A DNA stretch of 64,000 bases from contig NZ_JAMZCU010000008.1 of NCBI RefSeq assembly GCF_024273195.1, positions 62,001-126,000 of the forward strand, given 5' to 3'. A program made the position numbers and the translations under genes. Under the pieces are notes generated by a model. That model saw only the letters and a list, made by a program, of their open reading frames with translations. It did not search any database and was not told where the DNA came from. Shown here piece by piece: positions 32,928-43,537 of this stretch; the stretch's first letter is position 1, and each line of letters starts with the position of its first letter. Source of the stretch: Devosia ureilytica (lineage in GTDB: Bacteria > Pseudomonadota > Alphaproteobacteria > Rhizobiales > Devosiaceae).

Positions 32928-34034
32928 ATGGCTGAAACCTGGCCCAAGGGCGTCTTTCCGGCGCGGTTGATCGAAAAACTACATGGCGAGGGTGCCATTA
33001 TCGCCTCGCGGCCCTTCGATGCCGACCAAGTGCAGCCCGCCAGCCTCGACCTCAGGCTGGGCAAGACGGCCTTTCGCGTGCGGTCCAGTTTCCTGCCCGG
33101 CCCGAGCCATTCGGTGGCCGAGCGCATCGAAGCGCTGAAACTGCACGAGATCGATTTGAGCAATGGCGCGGTATTGGAGCGCGGTTGCGTTTATCTCGTG
33201 CCGCTGGAAGAAAGTCTCAGCCTGCCGCCTGAAGTCAGCGCCTCTGCCAACCCAAAAAGCTCGACAGGGCGGCTCGACGTGTTCACCCGCGTCATCGGCG
33301 ATCGGGCGCGGGGCTTTGACCAATTGCCCGCCGGCTACAATGGTCCGCTCTATCTTGAAATCAGCCCGCGCACTTTTCCAGTGCTGGTGCGGACCGGCTC
33401 GCGGCTCAGCCAGATGCGGTTCCGTTGCGGCGACAGCCGCCTGTCGGTGGCGGACCACCAGGCGCTGCACGCCTCCGATACGCTGGTTATTGGTGGGGAC
33501 CAGCCCGTGGGCGAAGGCGTGGCGCTCTCCATCGACTTGCAGGGTCAGGGGCGAAACGGACTGATCGGGTTCCGTTCCAAGCGGCATACGGCAGTGATCG
33601 ACGTGGACAAGAAGGCGGCGCTCGATGTGCTCGACTTCTGGGAGCCGCTTTATGCACGAGGCCGGAGCGAACTGATCCTGGACCCGGATGAATTCTACAT
33701 TCTGGTGAGCCTTGAGGCGGTGCATGTGCCACCGACCCATGCCGCTGAAATGGTGCCGTTCGACCCGTTGGTGGGTGAATTCCGCGTGCATTATGCGGGG
33801 TTCTTCGACCCTGGTTTCGGCCATTCGTCAGCCGGTGGCACGGGTAGCCGCGCCGTGCTTGAAGTGCGCAGCCGCGAAGTGCCGTTCCTGCTCGGTCATG
33901 GCCAGATCATCGGGCGGCTGATTTATGAGGAACTGGCCGAAAGGCCGGACCGGCTCTATGGCACGGATCTGGGCTCCAACTATCAGGCACAGACGCTCAA
34001 GCTCTCGAAGCATTTCAAGGCGTTTGAAGGCTGA
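32928..34034 (+). CDS. dcd: 2'-deoxycytidine 5'-triphosphate deaminase
   Basis: This 368-residue protein is the long alphaproteobacterial form of dCTP deaminase, which turns dCTP into dUTP for dTMP synthesis. It contains two related halves: PASLDLRLGKTAFRV near the start and the second copy with FRVHYAGFFDPGFGHSSAGG, ending VLEVRSREVPFLL. Length is about twice that of E. coli Dcd, as usual for this form. Start MAETWPKGVFP was chosen because the domain begins there; the frame extends 20 codons upstream into the metZ promoter. It is divergent from metZ. Confidence 0.9.
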   Translation: MAETWPKGVFPARLIEKLHGEGAIIASRPFDADQVQPASLDLRLGKTAFRVRSSFLPGPSHSVAERIEALKLHEIDLSNGAVLERGCVYLVPLEESLSLPPEVSASANPKSSTGRLDVFTRVIGDRARGFDQLPAGYNGPLYLEISPRTFPVLVRTGSRLSQMRFRCGDSRLSVADHQALHASDTLVIGGDQPVGEGVALSIDLQGQGRNGLIGFRSKRHTAVIDVDKKAALDVLDFWEPLYARGRSELILDPDEFYILVSLEAVHVPPTHAAEMVPFDPLVGEFRVHYAGFFDPGFGHSSAGGTGSRAVLEVRSREVPFLLGHGQIIGRLIYEELAERPDRLYGTDLGSNYQAQTLKLSKHFKAFEG

Positions 34035-34065
34035 AGCCGGCACACCCTTGAAGGATGCGCCGGCT
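34035..34065. terminator. Hairpin between convergent dcd and frcA genes
   Basis: AGCCGGC/GCCGGCT, a perfect 7-bp stem, with an inner CACCC/GGATG pairing. It starts at the dcd stop codon. No clear T-run follows on either strand, so termination may be weak or Rho-assisted. Confidence 0.4.
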
Positions 34066-34104
34066 CCGTGAGAACCCGACGGAGGAACTTGGTCGGGTTG
34101 AACG

Positions 34105-34884
34105 CTATGCGGCGCTGGCCACGGCGCCGGGGGCGGCCTTGGCGCCGGTCATGAAGGCCACGGCGTCGGACATGGTGTAGTCCTTGGGGTCGATGACGCA
34201 GAGGCGTCTTCCCAAGCGGTGCACATGGATGCGGTCGGCCACTTCGAACACATGGGGCATGTTGTGGCTGATCAGGATGATCGGGATGTCACGCGCCCTG
34301 ACATCGAGGATCAGATCAAGGACGCGGCGGGATTCCTTGACGCCCAGCGCAGCGGTGGGTTCGTCGAGAATGATGACCTTTGAGCCAAAGGCAGCGGCAC
34401 GGGCCACGGCAACGCCCTGGCGTTGTCCGCCGGACAGGGTTTCGACCGCCTGGTTGATGTTCTGAATGGTCATCAGCCCGAGGTCGGAGAGTTTCTGGCG
34501 AGCGATGCGCTCCATGGCGGGACGGTCGAGCTGGCGCATGACCTTGCCCATGAACCCCGATTTGCGGATCTCGCGGCCCATGAACATATTGTCGGCAATC
34601 GAGAGCGCCGGCGACATGGCCAGGGTCTGGTAGACCGTTTCGACCCCGGCGTTGCGGGCGTCGATGGGCGAGGAAAAGTTGACCGCCTGCCCATCGAGGA
34701 AGATGTCGCCGCTATCAACCTTGATCGCGCCGGAGAGGGCCTTGATCAGCGAGGACTTGCCCGCGCCATTGTCGCCGATGACGGCGAGGATTTCGCCGGG
34801 CATGAGATCGAAGTCGCAATTGTCGAGCGCCGTGACACGGCCATAGCGCTTGTTGAGATTGCGGGCGGAAAGAATGGGTTCCAT
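34105..34884 (-). CDS. frcA: Fructose-type ABC transporter ATP-binding protein
   Basis: This 259-residue protein has a single ABC domain: Walker A GDNGAGKSSLIKAL, signature LSGGQRQGVAVARA, Walker B VIILDEPTAALG. The single-domain form, unlike double-domain RbsA, is typical of FrcA, the ATPase of the high-affinity fructose (also ribose, mannose) importer of rhizobia. ATG at 34884 lies within the stop codon of the permease gene (TGATG). The longer frame upstream is inside that permease gene and was rejected. Last gene of the operon. Confidence 0.88.
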   Translation of the reverse strand: MEPILSARNLNKRYGRVTALDNCDFDLMPGEILAVIGDNGAGKSSLIKALSGAIKVDSGDIFLDGQAVNFSSPIDARNAGVETVYQTLAMSPALSIADNMFMGREIRKSGFMGKVMRQLDRPAMERIARQKLSDLGLMTIQNINQAVETLSGGQRQGVAVARAAAFGSKVIILDEPTAALGVKESRRVLDLILDVRARDIPIILISHNMPHVFEVADRIHVHRLGRRLCVIDPKDYTMSDAVAFMTGAKAAPGAVASAA

Positions 34885-35942
34885 CAGGCAGAGACCTTTC
34901 TGATCCACTGGTCCACGGCCACAGCGCCGATGATCAGCGCGCCGATGAGCAGGTAAGTCCATTGTGCGTCGGCGCCGAGAAGGCGCAGGCCGAGCGAGAA
35001 AACACCCACGATCAGGGCGCCGAAGAACATGCCCAGGATCGAGCCGCGTCCGCCGAACAGCGAGATGCCGCCGATCACCACGGCCGTGATGCTCTCGATA
35101 TTGGCCGACTGGCCGGAGGTGGGTGATACCGAGCCGATGCGGCCAATCAGGACCCAGCCGGCAAAGGCGCAGATGAGGCCTGAGAGTGCATAGACCGAGA
35201 TGAGGATGCGCCTGGTATTGACGCCCGAAAGCTCGGCCGCCTCGGGATCGTCGCCCACGGCATAGACGTGGCGGCCCCAGGCGGTGTGGCGCAATACATA
35301 GGCAAGCGCCAGCACGAGGAGGATGAAAAAGATCACCCCATAGGTGAAGACCGCGCCGCCAAAGGAGAAGGACTGGCCGAAGAACTGCAGCAGCGGGGCA
35401 TTGGCTTCAATGTCCTGGGCGCGGATGGTTTCATTGCCCGAATAGAGGAAGTTGGAAGCCAATGCGATCTGCCACATGCCCAGCGTGACGATGAAGGGCG
35501 GCAGCTTGATGCGGGCAATGAGCCAGCCATTGATGAAGCCGATGAGCGTGCCGATGGCCAGACCGCAGGCGACGGCCACGGCGGGCGGCAGGCCCAGGCG
35601 GAAGGTGAACTGGCCCATGATGACCGAGCTCAGCACCATGATGGCGCCGACCGACAGGTCGATGCCGGCGGTGAGAATGACCAGGGATTGGGCGGCCCCG
35701 ACAATGCCGACAATGGCGACCTGCTGCAGGATCAGTGTCATGGCAAAGGACGAAAAGAACTTCGTGCCCAGCAAGGCGCCAAAGACCAGCACCGAGGCGA
35801 CCAGAACGATCAGCGGCACCAAAGCCGGATTGGAATGCAGCGCGTGCTGGATGCGCGAGAGCAGGGTGTGCTGATGCTCAAAACTGGCAATCGTCTCGGC
35901 ACGAGCGACGAGGTCCGTTTCGGCCTCGGTCTGGTTCGACAT
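34884..35942 (-). CDS. frcC: Fructose-type ABC transporter permease
   Basis: This 352-residue integral membrane protein has about 9-10 hydrophobic segments and the BPD_transp_2 (ribose/branched-chain) pattern: SLVILTAGIDLSVGAIMVLS, then LPPFIVTLGMWQIA and YAVGDDPEAAELSGVNTRR. It forms the channel of the FrcBCA importer. It is separated from frcB by 80 bp containing a 10-bp hairpin, and coupled to frcA by a one-base overlap. Confidence 0.9.
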   Translation of the reverse strand: MSNQTEAETDLVARAETIASFEHQHTLLSRIQHALHSNPALVPLIVLVASVLVFGALLGTKFFSSFAMTLILQQVAIVGIVGAAQSLVILTAGIDLSVGAIMVLSSVIMGQFTFRLGLPPAVAVACGLAIGTLIGFINGWLIARIKLPPFIVTLGMWQIALASNFLYSGNETIRAQDIEANAPLLQFFGQSFSFGGAVFTYGVIFFILLVLALAYVLRHTAWGRHVYAVGDDPEAAELSGVNTRRILISVYALSGLICAFAGWVLIGRIGSVSPTSGQSANIESITAVVIGGISLFGGRGSILGMFFGALIVGVFSLGLRLLGADAQWTYLLIGALIIGAVAVDQWIRKVSA

Positions 35943-35968
35943 GGGTATCCTCCCCGGTTCCCAATCGA

Positions 35969-36000
35969 TGGCAGGGGCCGATGACGACCCGCCCCTGCCA
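35969..36000 (-). promoter_or_regulatory. Hairpin between frcB and frcC
   Basis: A perfect 10-bp stem, TGGCAGGGGC/GCCCCTGCCA, with a 12-nt loop and no T-run. It sits just after the binding-protein gene, where such structures usually stabilise the upstream message so that more binding protein than permease is made. Confidence 0.6.
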
Positions 36001-36022
36001 CCATTCTATTGCAGATTACCGA

Positions 36023-37045
36023 TCAACCCCAGCAGAGCGCTTCGCCTTCGGTGGTGTCGATGGATTCAACACCGTCCACGGGCTCATCGGTCACCAGGCT
36101 GACGCCGGTGTCGAAGAAGTCCTTGCCGGGGGTGGGCTCGGGCTTCACGCCGGTGTCGGCCCAGGCCTTGATCGCCTCGACACCCAGGGCCGCCATCTGC
36201 AGCGGATATTGCTGGGACGTGGCGCCGATGACGCCGTCGCGCACATTGGCAATACCCGGGCAGCCGCCATCGACCGAGACGATCAGCACATCGTTCTCGC
36301 GGCCAAAGGATTTGAGGGCCTCATAGGCGCCGGCCGCCGAAGGCTCGTTGATGGTGTGGACCACATTGATCATGGGGTCCTTGACCAGGAGGTTTTCCAT
36401 GGCCTCGCGGCCGCCCTCTTCATTGCCGGCAGTGACGTCGTGACCAACGATACGCGGATCAGTTTCGTCGCCCCATTTGTTTGGATCGGCCAGATCGATG
36501 CCAAAACCCTGCAGGAACCCCTGATTGCGCAGGACGTCGACCGTGGGCTGGCTGATGCCGAGGTTGAGCAGGGCAATCTTGGCATTGGCCGCATCAGCAC
36601 CGAGCTTGCCGGCGGCCCATTTGCCGATCAGTTCACCGGCCAGGAAATTGTCGGTGGCAAAGGTCGCGTCGGCTGCATCGATGGGGTTGAGCGGGGTGTC
36701 GAGCGCAATGACCAGCAGACCGGCGTCGCGCGCCTGCTGCACCGATTGCACGATGGCCGAGGTATCGGAGGCGGTGAGCAGAATGCCGCTGGCGCCATCT
36801 GCGATGCAGGTTTCAATGGCGGCGACCTGGGTTTCGTGATCGCCATCGACGCGGCCCGCGAATGACTTGAGCGTGATGCCCAGTTCGGCCGCCTTGGCCT
36901 CGGCACCTTCCTTCATCTTGACGAAGAAGGGATTGGTATCGGTCTTGGTGATCAGACAGGCCGAAACGTCCTGGGCCATGGCTGCGGGGGTCGTGGCATT
37001 CATGGCGGCGAGGCACAATGCAGTGCCGATAAGCAGCTTCTTCAC
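36023..37045 (-). CDS. frcB: Fructose-type periplasmic sugar-binding protein
   Basis: This 340-residue protein has a signal peptide ([20 protein letters not shown], cleaved near AMAQD). The mature start [20 protein letters not shown] closely matches FrcB of Sinorhizobium as I remember it, and [16 protein letters not shown] and [20 protein letters not shown] follow. It binds fructose and related sugars in the periplasm. A GTG start at 37045 is preferred over the longer frame because AGGGAGAG lies directly upstream and the signal peptide begins there. It is divergent from the ROK regulator, with an AT-rich inverted repeat between the genes. Confidence 0.88.
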   Translation of the reverse strand: MKKLLIGTALCLAAMNATTPAAMAQDVSACLITKTDTNPFFVKMKEGAEAKAAELGITLKSFAGRVDGDHETQVAAIETCIADGASGILLTASDTSAIVQSVQQARDAGLLVIALDTPLNPIDAADATFATDNFLAGELIGKWAAGKLGADAANAKIALLNLGISQPTVDVLRNQGFLQGFGIDLADPNKWGDETDPRIVGHDVTAGNEEGGREAMENLLVKDPMINVVHTINEPSAAGAYEALKSFGRENDVLIVSVDGGCPGIANVRDGVIGATSQQYPLQMAALGVEAIKAWADTGVKPEPTPGKDFFDTGVSLVTDEPVDGVESIDTTEGEALCWG

Positions 37046-37159
37046 TTTTCTCTCTCCCTTGGCGGACGTGTTGCGGCGAGGCTCCTCCCCAGCCGACAAA
37101 TGTCCACCTGCTTGTCTTGACGGCCTCATGGTGGCGGGGATTCACGGCACCGTCAATAT

Positions 37160-37178
37160 ATAAATATACTTTATTTAT
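37160..37178. promoter_or_regulatory. Candidate ROK regulator operator (AT-rich inverted repeat)
   Basis: ATAAATA-TACTT-TATTTAT, perfect 7-bp arms with 5-bp spacing, in an otherwise GC-rich divergent gap between frcB and the ROK gene. AT-rich inverted repeats are typical ROK/NagC/Mlc sites. The further TTTATTTATTT to the right suggests an extended site. Confidence 0.55.
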
Positions 37179-37221
37179 TTATTTGGTCCGGGCTATCTTC
37201 CGCTTCCTGGAAGCTGTCTCT

Positions 37222-38430
37222 ATGGTGCGCGTCATGGGCGAACCGATCATCAGAACTGTCAGCCGCGGCGTGAACCAGAGTGGGGTTCGCGACCACAATG
37301 AGCGCCTGCTGCTGACCCTGCTGCAACGGCATGGGCCGATGGCGGGCAGCGACCTGGCGCGGCTCGCAAACCTTTCCCCACAAACAGTTTCCATTATCCT
37401 GAGGGAGATGGAGGCCGAAGGACTATTGGCGCGCGGGGCGCCGGTGAAAGGCAAGGTCGGCAAGCCCTCGATACCGATGAGCCTGGCCGAGGGCGGCGTG
37501 CTTTCGCTGGGGTGCAAGATCGGCCGGCGCAGTGCTGTGCTGTTGCTCGCGGACTTCCGCGGCACGGTGCGACACGAACTGCGGCTGACCTATAAATATC
37601 CCATGCCGCAGCCGATCTTTGCGTTTCTGCGCGAAGGCATCGAGACCATCCTGGCCCAATGCAGCCCCGCCGAACGCGCCCGCATCTGCGGGATAGGGAT
37701 CGGCACGCCGTTTGAACTATGGAAGTGGAGCGAGCTGGTTGGCGCGCCCGCCGCACAGTTTGCTTCGTGGCGCGACGTTGATTTCGCCGCGGAGCTGGCC
37801 AGCTTTACCGATCTGCCGGTGCAGGTGGTCAACGACGCCACGGCCGGGTGCCAGGCCGAGCATATCTATGGACGCGGCAAGGAGTTCCGCGACTACGCCT
37901 ATTTCTTCATTGGCGCCTTTATCGGGGGCGGCATCGTGCTCAACCACTCGGTCTATCAGGGGCATCAGGGCAATGCGGGGGCGCTTGGGTCATTGCGCAG
38001 CTTCGGGCCGCAGGGCGAGAGCCAGCAACTAATCGACACGGCCTCGATCCACCTGCTGGAAGCGCGGCTGGCTGAAAATGGTCATGACCCGCAGGAACTG
38101 TGGACCCAGCCACAGGACTGGAGCCAGTTTGGCCGCTTCGTTGAACCCTGGATCGGACGCACGGCGCAGGAATTGGCCAAGGCCAGCCTGTCGGTCTGCG
38201 CCGTTATCGACTTCGAGGCCATCCTGATCGATGGGGCCTTTCCCGACGAGATCAAGCATGAACTGGTCGAGCGCACGCGGCGCTATCTGGTCAACCAGGA
38301 CATGCGCGGGCTGATAGCACCGCGCATCGAGGCCGGCACGGTCGGGTTCAACGCCCGCGCCATTGGCGCCGCCACCAGCCCGCTATTCGAGCGCTATTTC
38401 ATGAACGGCAATTTGCGGCTTCAGGGGTGA
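37222..38430 (+). CDS. ROK family transcriptional regulator (likely regulator of frcBCA)
   Basis: This 402-residue protein has a winged helix-turn-helix (about residues 25-80: NERLLLTLLQRHGPMAGSDL, then LANLSPQTVSIILREME) followed by a ROK sugar-kinase-like domain. The ROK ATPase motifs are weak: the expected early DxGGT loop reads LGCKIGRRSAV, and GAFIGGGIVLNHSVYQGHQG takes the place of the usual GIGAG segment, so it is a regulator without kinase activity. It is divergent from frcB with an inverted repeat between. Start at 37222 (MVRVMGEP); 37234 is an alternative. Confidence 0.87.
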   Translation: MVRVMGEPIIRTVSRGVNQSGVRDHNERLLLTLLQRHGPMAGSDLARLANLSPQTVSIILREMEAEGLLARGAPVKGKVGKPSIPMSLAEGGVLSLGCKIGRRSAVLLLADFRGTVRHELRLTYKYPMPQPIFAFLREGIETILAQCSPAERARICGIGIGTPFELWKWSELVGAPAAQFASWRDVDFAAELASFTDLPVQVVNDATAGCQAEHIYGRGKEFRDYAYFFIGAFIGGGIVLNHSVYQGHQGNAGALGSLRSFGPQGESQQLIDTASIHLLEARLAENGHDPQELWTQPQDWSQFGRFVEPWIGRTAQELAKASLSVCAVIDFEAILIDGAFPDEIKHELVERTRRYLVNQDMRGLIAPRIEAGTVGFNARAIGAATSPLFERYFMNGNLRLQG

Positions 38431-38448
38431 TGCCCTGACGGGAGCGGT

Positions 38449-39507
<1,059 letters not shown>

Positions 39508-39518
39508 GGGGCTGTTCC

Positions 39519-41720
39519 TCAGCTTGCGGAAAGGGTTGCGACAGCGCGGCCAAGCCGTTCGCTGGTGACGGTGACGGTGATCGGCCCCTTGCCGGTGGAC
39601 CGGAGCCAGAAGCCGGTGGAGCCGGCGCGCAGGGGCACGAGGCCGGGGCCGAGGCGTTCGGCGGCGCCTGTAACCTCGATGGAAACCGGCTCGGGGAAGA
39701 AGGGCAGTTTCTTGCCGGACTGATCGAGCGCCCGGATCATGACGCGGGTGGTATCGCCCTGGGCATGGATTTCGGTGGTGTCGGGCACGATTTCGAGAGC
39801 ATGAGCCATGGGGTCAGCAATGAAGTTGACGGTGCTGACCGCCTCGCCATTGACGAAGCCGGTGATGGTGGCGTCTTCCCAGCTCATGCCCCAGAGGCCG
39901 AGTTCTTCGTCGGTCAGGTGGGCGCGCGTGATGATCACCGGCGCGTGGGGCAGATGCGGAAAGGCGGCGCGATCAGGCTTGAAGCGCTTGGGCGCGTTCT
40001 TGCCATAGGTCAATTCAACCTCATCGCAATTGGTGAGAATGATCAGGGGCAGCACGCCGCCGATATTGCGCTCGCCGCGGGCCCAGAAGGTGACCGGCTT
40101 GAGGATGACTTCATCGTCCGGCTCGCACTGGCTGCTATAGGCGTAGGCGGCAAATTTTGGTTCGCGGAACATGTCCATGACGCCATGGTGGCAGATGCGG
40201 TCGCCGGAGCCGAAGTCCTTGTGGGTGTTGTAGTCGAAGGCGCACCAGCCGATGCAGCCGGCAATCTGGGGATCGCCATAGGCGGCGTTCATCACCTCGA
40301 GGTGGCGCAGCACGTGCTCGGCCTGACGCTGCTCCTGATCCCAGGACTTGGTCGGGTACATGTGCCCGCCATATTCAGTGATCATATAGGGCACGACGCG
40401 CTCAAGGCCGGTGACCTCCTGCTGTGGCCTGAGCGGGGTCCGTGGGCGATTGCCACCCCATTCCTCATTGCCCAGGATGAAGTCGTTCATGGTGTAAACG
40501 TCTTCGAGCAGTTCGCTGTCCGTGATGTAGCGCACGCCGCCGGTGGAGCGGGTGGGATCGAGTTCGCGGGCCAGCGCATTGGTGCGCACGTAGAAATCGT
40601 GATCGTCCTGGCTTTCGTTGATGCGCACGCCCCAGATGACGATGGAAGGATGGTTCCAGTCTCGCGTGATCATGCGCCGGACGTTTTCGACGCTTTCGTC
40701 CTTCCAGCTCTCGCCGCCGATATGTTGCCAGCCGGGAATTTCTTCAAAGACCAGCAGGCCCAGCTCATCGCAGCGGTCGAGGAAATAGTGGCTCTGCGGA
40801 TAGTGCGAGGTGCGCACCATGTTGAGCTTGAGTTCACGCTTCAAAATTTCCGCGTCGCGCTCCTGCGCCGAGCGACCCAGCGCATAACCCATATAGGGGA
40901 ACGACTGGTGGCGGTTGAGACCGCGGAGTTTGAGCGGTTTGCCGTTGAGCTTGAAGCCTTCGGCAGTAAACTCGGCGGTGCGGAAGCCAAAGCGGAAGCT
41001 GGCCTCGTCCTGCCCGTGTGGGGTGTCGAGGGTGAGGGCCAACGTATAGAGCGCGGGGTTTACGATGTCCCAAAGGGCGATGCCCGAAAGATCATCAAAC
41101 CCGACCTCAACCGTCGCGCCGGTGATGGTCGCATCGGTCGCAGCAATGGCCTGGCCCGCGCTGTCGAGCAGCGTCGCCCTAAGCCTGCCCGAGAGCGGCA
41201 GGTTCTGCGGGTTGGCGAGATCGATGCGGGCGCGCACCGATTTCTTGCCGGCCAGCGCGTCGGGGGTTTCCACCTTGGCATTGCCGACAAAGACCGGCGC
41301 AGTCACCCGCAGCCAGGCTTCGCGATAGATGCCGGCATAGGTCAGATAATCGATCTGACCGCCAAAGGGCGGGATCTCAGGGTTTTCGCTGCCGTCGATG
41401 GTAACGGTCAATACGTTTTCGCCCGGCTGCAGCGTGCCGGTGAGGCGCGCTTCAAAGGGCGTATAGCCATCCTTGTGGGCGGCAATCTCCATGCCGTTGA
41501 GGCTGACCTTCGCGTTTGCCATGGCGCCATCGAAGATCACCGAGACGTCCCTGCCCTGCCAGCCGGCATCGGCCTCGAAGCGCTTTTCGTAGGTGAAGAC
41601 GCGCTGATAGGCCTTCTCGTCGAAATAGGTGAAGGGCAGTTCGACGGCGGTGTGCGGCAGACGGACAGTGTCCTTGCCTTCAAACAGCCAGCCGGAATTG
41701 AAGTCGATCAGAGAACGCAT
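39519..41720 (-). CDS. lacZ: Glycoside hydrolase family 2 beta-galactosidase/glucuronidase-like enzyme
   Basis: This 733-residue enzyme has the GH2 plan: sugar-binding N-terminal domain (about 1-160, FNSGWLFEG), immunoglobulin-like domain (160-270), and TIM barrel (about 270-560) with [16 protein letters not shown] and [19 protein letters not shown]. The acid/base Glu lies in [10 protein letters not shown] near residue 367 and the nucleophile Glu in MITEYGGHM near 449. A further C-terminal beta domain runs to the end. No signal peptide, so it acts in the cytoplasm on imported beta-galactosides or other beta-glycosides. Size is smaller than E. coli LacZ. Embedded in a CUT1 transporter operon. 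Confidence 0.88.
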   Translation of the reverse strand: MRSLIDFNSGWLFEGKDTVRLPHTAVELPFTYFDEKAYQRVFTYEKRFEADAGWQGRDVSVIFDGAMANAKVSLNGMEIAAHKDGYTPFEARLTGTLQPGENVLTVTIDGSENPEIPPFGGQIDYLTYAGIYREAWLRVTAPVFVGNAKVETPDALAGKKSVRARIDLANPQNLPLSGRLRATLLDSAGQAIAATDATITGATVEVGFDDLSGIALWDIVNPALYTLALTLDTPHGQDEASFRFGFRTAEFTAEGFKLNGKPLKLRGLNRHQSFPYMGYALGRSAQERDAEILKRELKLNMVRTSHYPQSHYFLDRCDELGLLVFEEIPGWQHIGGESWKDESVENVRRMITRDWNHPSIVIWGVRINESQDDHDFYVRTNALARELDPTRSTGGVRYITDSELLEDVYTMNDFILGNEEWGGNRPRTPLRPQQEVTGLERVVPYMITEYGGHMYPTKSWDQEQRQAEHVLRHLEVMNAAYGDPQIAGCIGWCAFDYNTHKDFGSGDRICHHGVMDMFREPKFAAYAYSSQCEPDDEVILKPVTFWARGERNIGGVLPLIILTNCDEVELTYGKNAPKRFKPDRAAFPHLPHAPVIITRAHLTDEELGLWGMSWEDATITGFVNGEAVSTVNFIADPMAHALEIVPDTTEIHAQGDTTRVMIRALDQSGKKLPFFPEPVSIEVTGAAERLGPGLVPLRAGSTGFWLRSTGKGPITVTVTSERLGRAVATLSAS

Positions 41721-41728
41721 GGAAAACT

Positions 41729-42547
41729 CTATTTGACGGCACCCAGCATGCCTTCGACGAAGCGGCGCTGGAGCAGGAAGAAAATGACGAGGGTGGGCAG
41801 GGTGGCAAAGATGGCGCCGACCATGACCACGCCGAAATCGGGCGTATAGGCCGAGGTGAGGCCCGCGACGACCAGGGTCAGGGTCTTCATCTCATTGGTC
41901 TGAAGCACGATCAGCGGCCAGAGGTAATTGTTCCAGTTGGCCATGAAGACGATGATCGTTGCCGCGGCATAGGTCGAGCGCATCACCGGCATATAGACGA
42001 AGAGGAAGATCTGCCATTCCTTGAGCCCGTCGATGCGGGCGGCATCGCGCAACTCATGCGGGAAGGCCTTTGTGGCCTGGCGGAAATAGAAAACGATGAA
42101 GATCGACGCCACCGTGGGCAGGATAATGGCCTGGTAGGTGTTAATCATCTTGAGGTTGGCCATCATGATGAAGAGCGGCACCATGAGGGCAGCGAAGGGG
42201 ATGGACAACATCAGCAGCAGGCTGCCGAAAATCTTCTCGCGGAAGCGCGAGCGGAACATCTCGAAGCCATAGCCGGCGAGCGAGGAGACCAGCAGCGTCA
42301 GCGCGGTGCCGACGCCGGCGATGAAGAATGAGTTGAACAGGATGCGTGGCATATCCACCGAGGTGAAGAAGACCACGATATTGGTCCAGAGCGCGCCGCC
42401 CGGCGTTGCCTTGCCCTTGATGACATCGGCGGAGGTATTGGTGGCGCCCACCAGCATCCAGAAGAAGGGAAAGACCGAGATGAAAGCGGCCAGCAGCAGC
42501 AGCAGATAGGTGGCGGTGCGGCCGATCAAAGCGAGGGGATTGCTCAT
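41729..42547 (-). CDS. lacG: Sugar ABC transporter permease (LacG/MalG type)
   Basis: This 272-residue protein has six membrane segments and the EAA loop ELRDAARIDGLKEWQIFLFV that contacts the ATPase. It is the MalG-type half of a CUT1 importer. The start overlaps the end of the upstream permease gene by 4 bp (ATGA), so the two permeases are made together. Ends with LLQRRFVEGMLGAVK, a typical MalG-type C-terminus. Confidence 0.9.
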   Translation of the reverse strand: MSNPLALIGRTATYLLLLLAAFISVFPFFWMLVGATNTSADVIKGKATPGGALWTNIVVFFTSVDMPRILFNSFFIAGVGTALTLLVSSLAGYGFEMFRSRFREKIFGSLLLMLSIPFAALMVPLFIMMANLKMINTYQAIILPTVASIFIVFYFRQATKAFPHELRDAARIDGLKEWQIFLFVYMPVMRSTYAAATIIVFMANWNNYLWPLIVLQTNEMKTLTLVVAGLTSAYTPDFGVVMVGAIFATLPTLVIFFLLQRRFVEGMLGAVK

Positions 42548-43431
42548 GCGCGGCGGTCCCGTGCAGCCAGGAACTGGATGAAGGTCAAAATGCCCACCAG
42601 CACCACGATGACATAGGAGACAGTGGCGGCGTAACCGAAGCTGGGCATGAAGCGGAAGCTCAGATTGTAGATGTAGAGCGAGAGCGTCAGCGTCGAATCC
42701 GAGGGCGCGCCACCATTGGTGATCAGGTTCGGCTCGTCGAACAACTGCAGGGTGCCGATGGTGGAGATCACGGTGGTGAACAGGATCACGGGCTTGAGCA
42801 TCGGCACGGTGATGTACCAGAAGCGGGCCCAGGCGGGGACGCCGTCAATTCTGGCCGCTTCATAGATCGAGCGGTCGATGTTCTGCATGGCGGCCAGATA
42901 GAAAATCATATTGTAGCCGGTCCAGCGCCAGGTGATGGCGCTGATGATGACCACCTTGGCCCAGAACGGATCGGCCAGCCAGGGAATGGGATCACCGATA
43001 ATGTGGAGCGCCATCAGCATCTGGTTCATGATGCCGTCCTGGGCGAACATGGACTTGAAGACTACCGAATAGGCGACCAGCGATGTCACGCAGGGCAGGA
43101 AGATGGCCGTGCGGAACCAGGACCGGCCCCACAGATTGCTGTCATTGAGCGCGTTGGCAAACAACAGGGCCAGGATCAGCATGATCGGCACCTGGATGGC
43201 GAGGAATGTCAGCGTGTTGGTCAGCGCCCGGATAAACACCGGGTCCTGCGTCAGGCGCAGGATATTGTTGAAGCCGCCGAAGCTGAAATTCATGCCGCGA
43301 CCGACCTGGAAGCTCATCCAGAGCGACCAGAGGATCGGATAGATCATGAACAGCCCCAGAAGGATCAAGGCCGGCATGACGAAGAGCCAGCCGTTCCATT
43401 GCTCGTTCCGCGCGAAACCCGATTGCGCCAC
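42544..43431 (-). CDS. lacF: Sugar ABC transporter permease (LacF/MalF type)
   Basis: This protein of about 295 residues has six membrane segments, with the EAA loop IYEAARIDGVPAWARFWYIT. It pairs with the LacG-type permease. The start is uncertain: GTG at 43431 (MAQSGFARNEQW) has GGGGG seven bases upstream and is preferred; a TTG at 43455 is also open. The gap before it holds a 10-bp hairpin next to the binding-protein gene. Confidence 0.87.
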   Translation of the reverse strand: MAQSGFARNEQWNGWLFVMPALILLGLFMIYPILWSLWMSFQVGRGMNFSFGGFNNILRLTQDPVFIRALTNTLTFLAIQVPIMLILALLFANALNDSNLWGRSWFRTAIFLPCVTSLVAYSVVFKSMFAQDGIMNQMLMALHIIGDPIPWLADPFWAKVVIISAITWRWTGYNMIFYLAAMQNIDRSIYEAARIDGVPAWARFWYITVPMLKPVILFTTVISTIGTLQLFDEPNLITNGGAPSDSTLTLSLYIYNLSFRFMPSFGYAATVSYVIVVLVGILTFIQFLAARDRRA

Positions 43432-43467
43432 GCCAACCCCCAATCCTGGTGTCAAAAATCACCGATG

Positions 43468-43490
43468 ACCCCCGCGCCGGGCGCGGGGGT
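43468..43490 (-). promoter_or_regulatory. Hairpin between lacE-like and lacF-like genes
   Basis: Perfect 10-bp stem ACCCCCGCGC/GCGCGGGGGT with a three-base loop and no T-run. It follows the binding-protein gene, as in the frc and dipeptide-type operons of this window, and probably limits expression of downstream genes or protects the upstream message. Confidence 0.6.
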
Positions 43491-43537
43491 CTCGGGGAGG
43501 CCGGAGGCAGCGTTACGCCGCCCCCGGTTTTCCGATG

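Noticed and set aside
39765..41849. A 694-codon plus-strand frame opposite the GH2 gene
   Set aside because: Antisense artefact; the GH2 catalytic motifs on the minus strand settle the coding strand.
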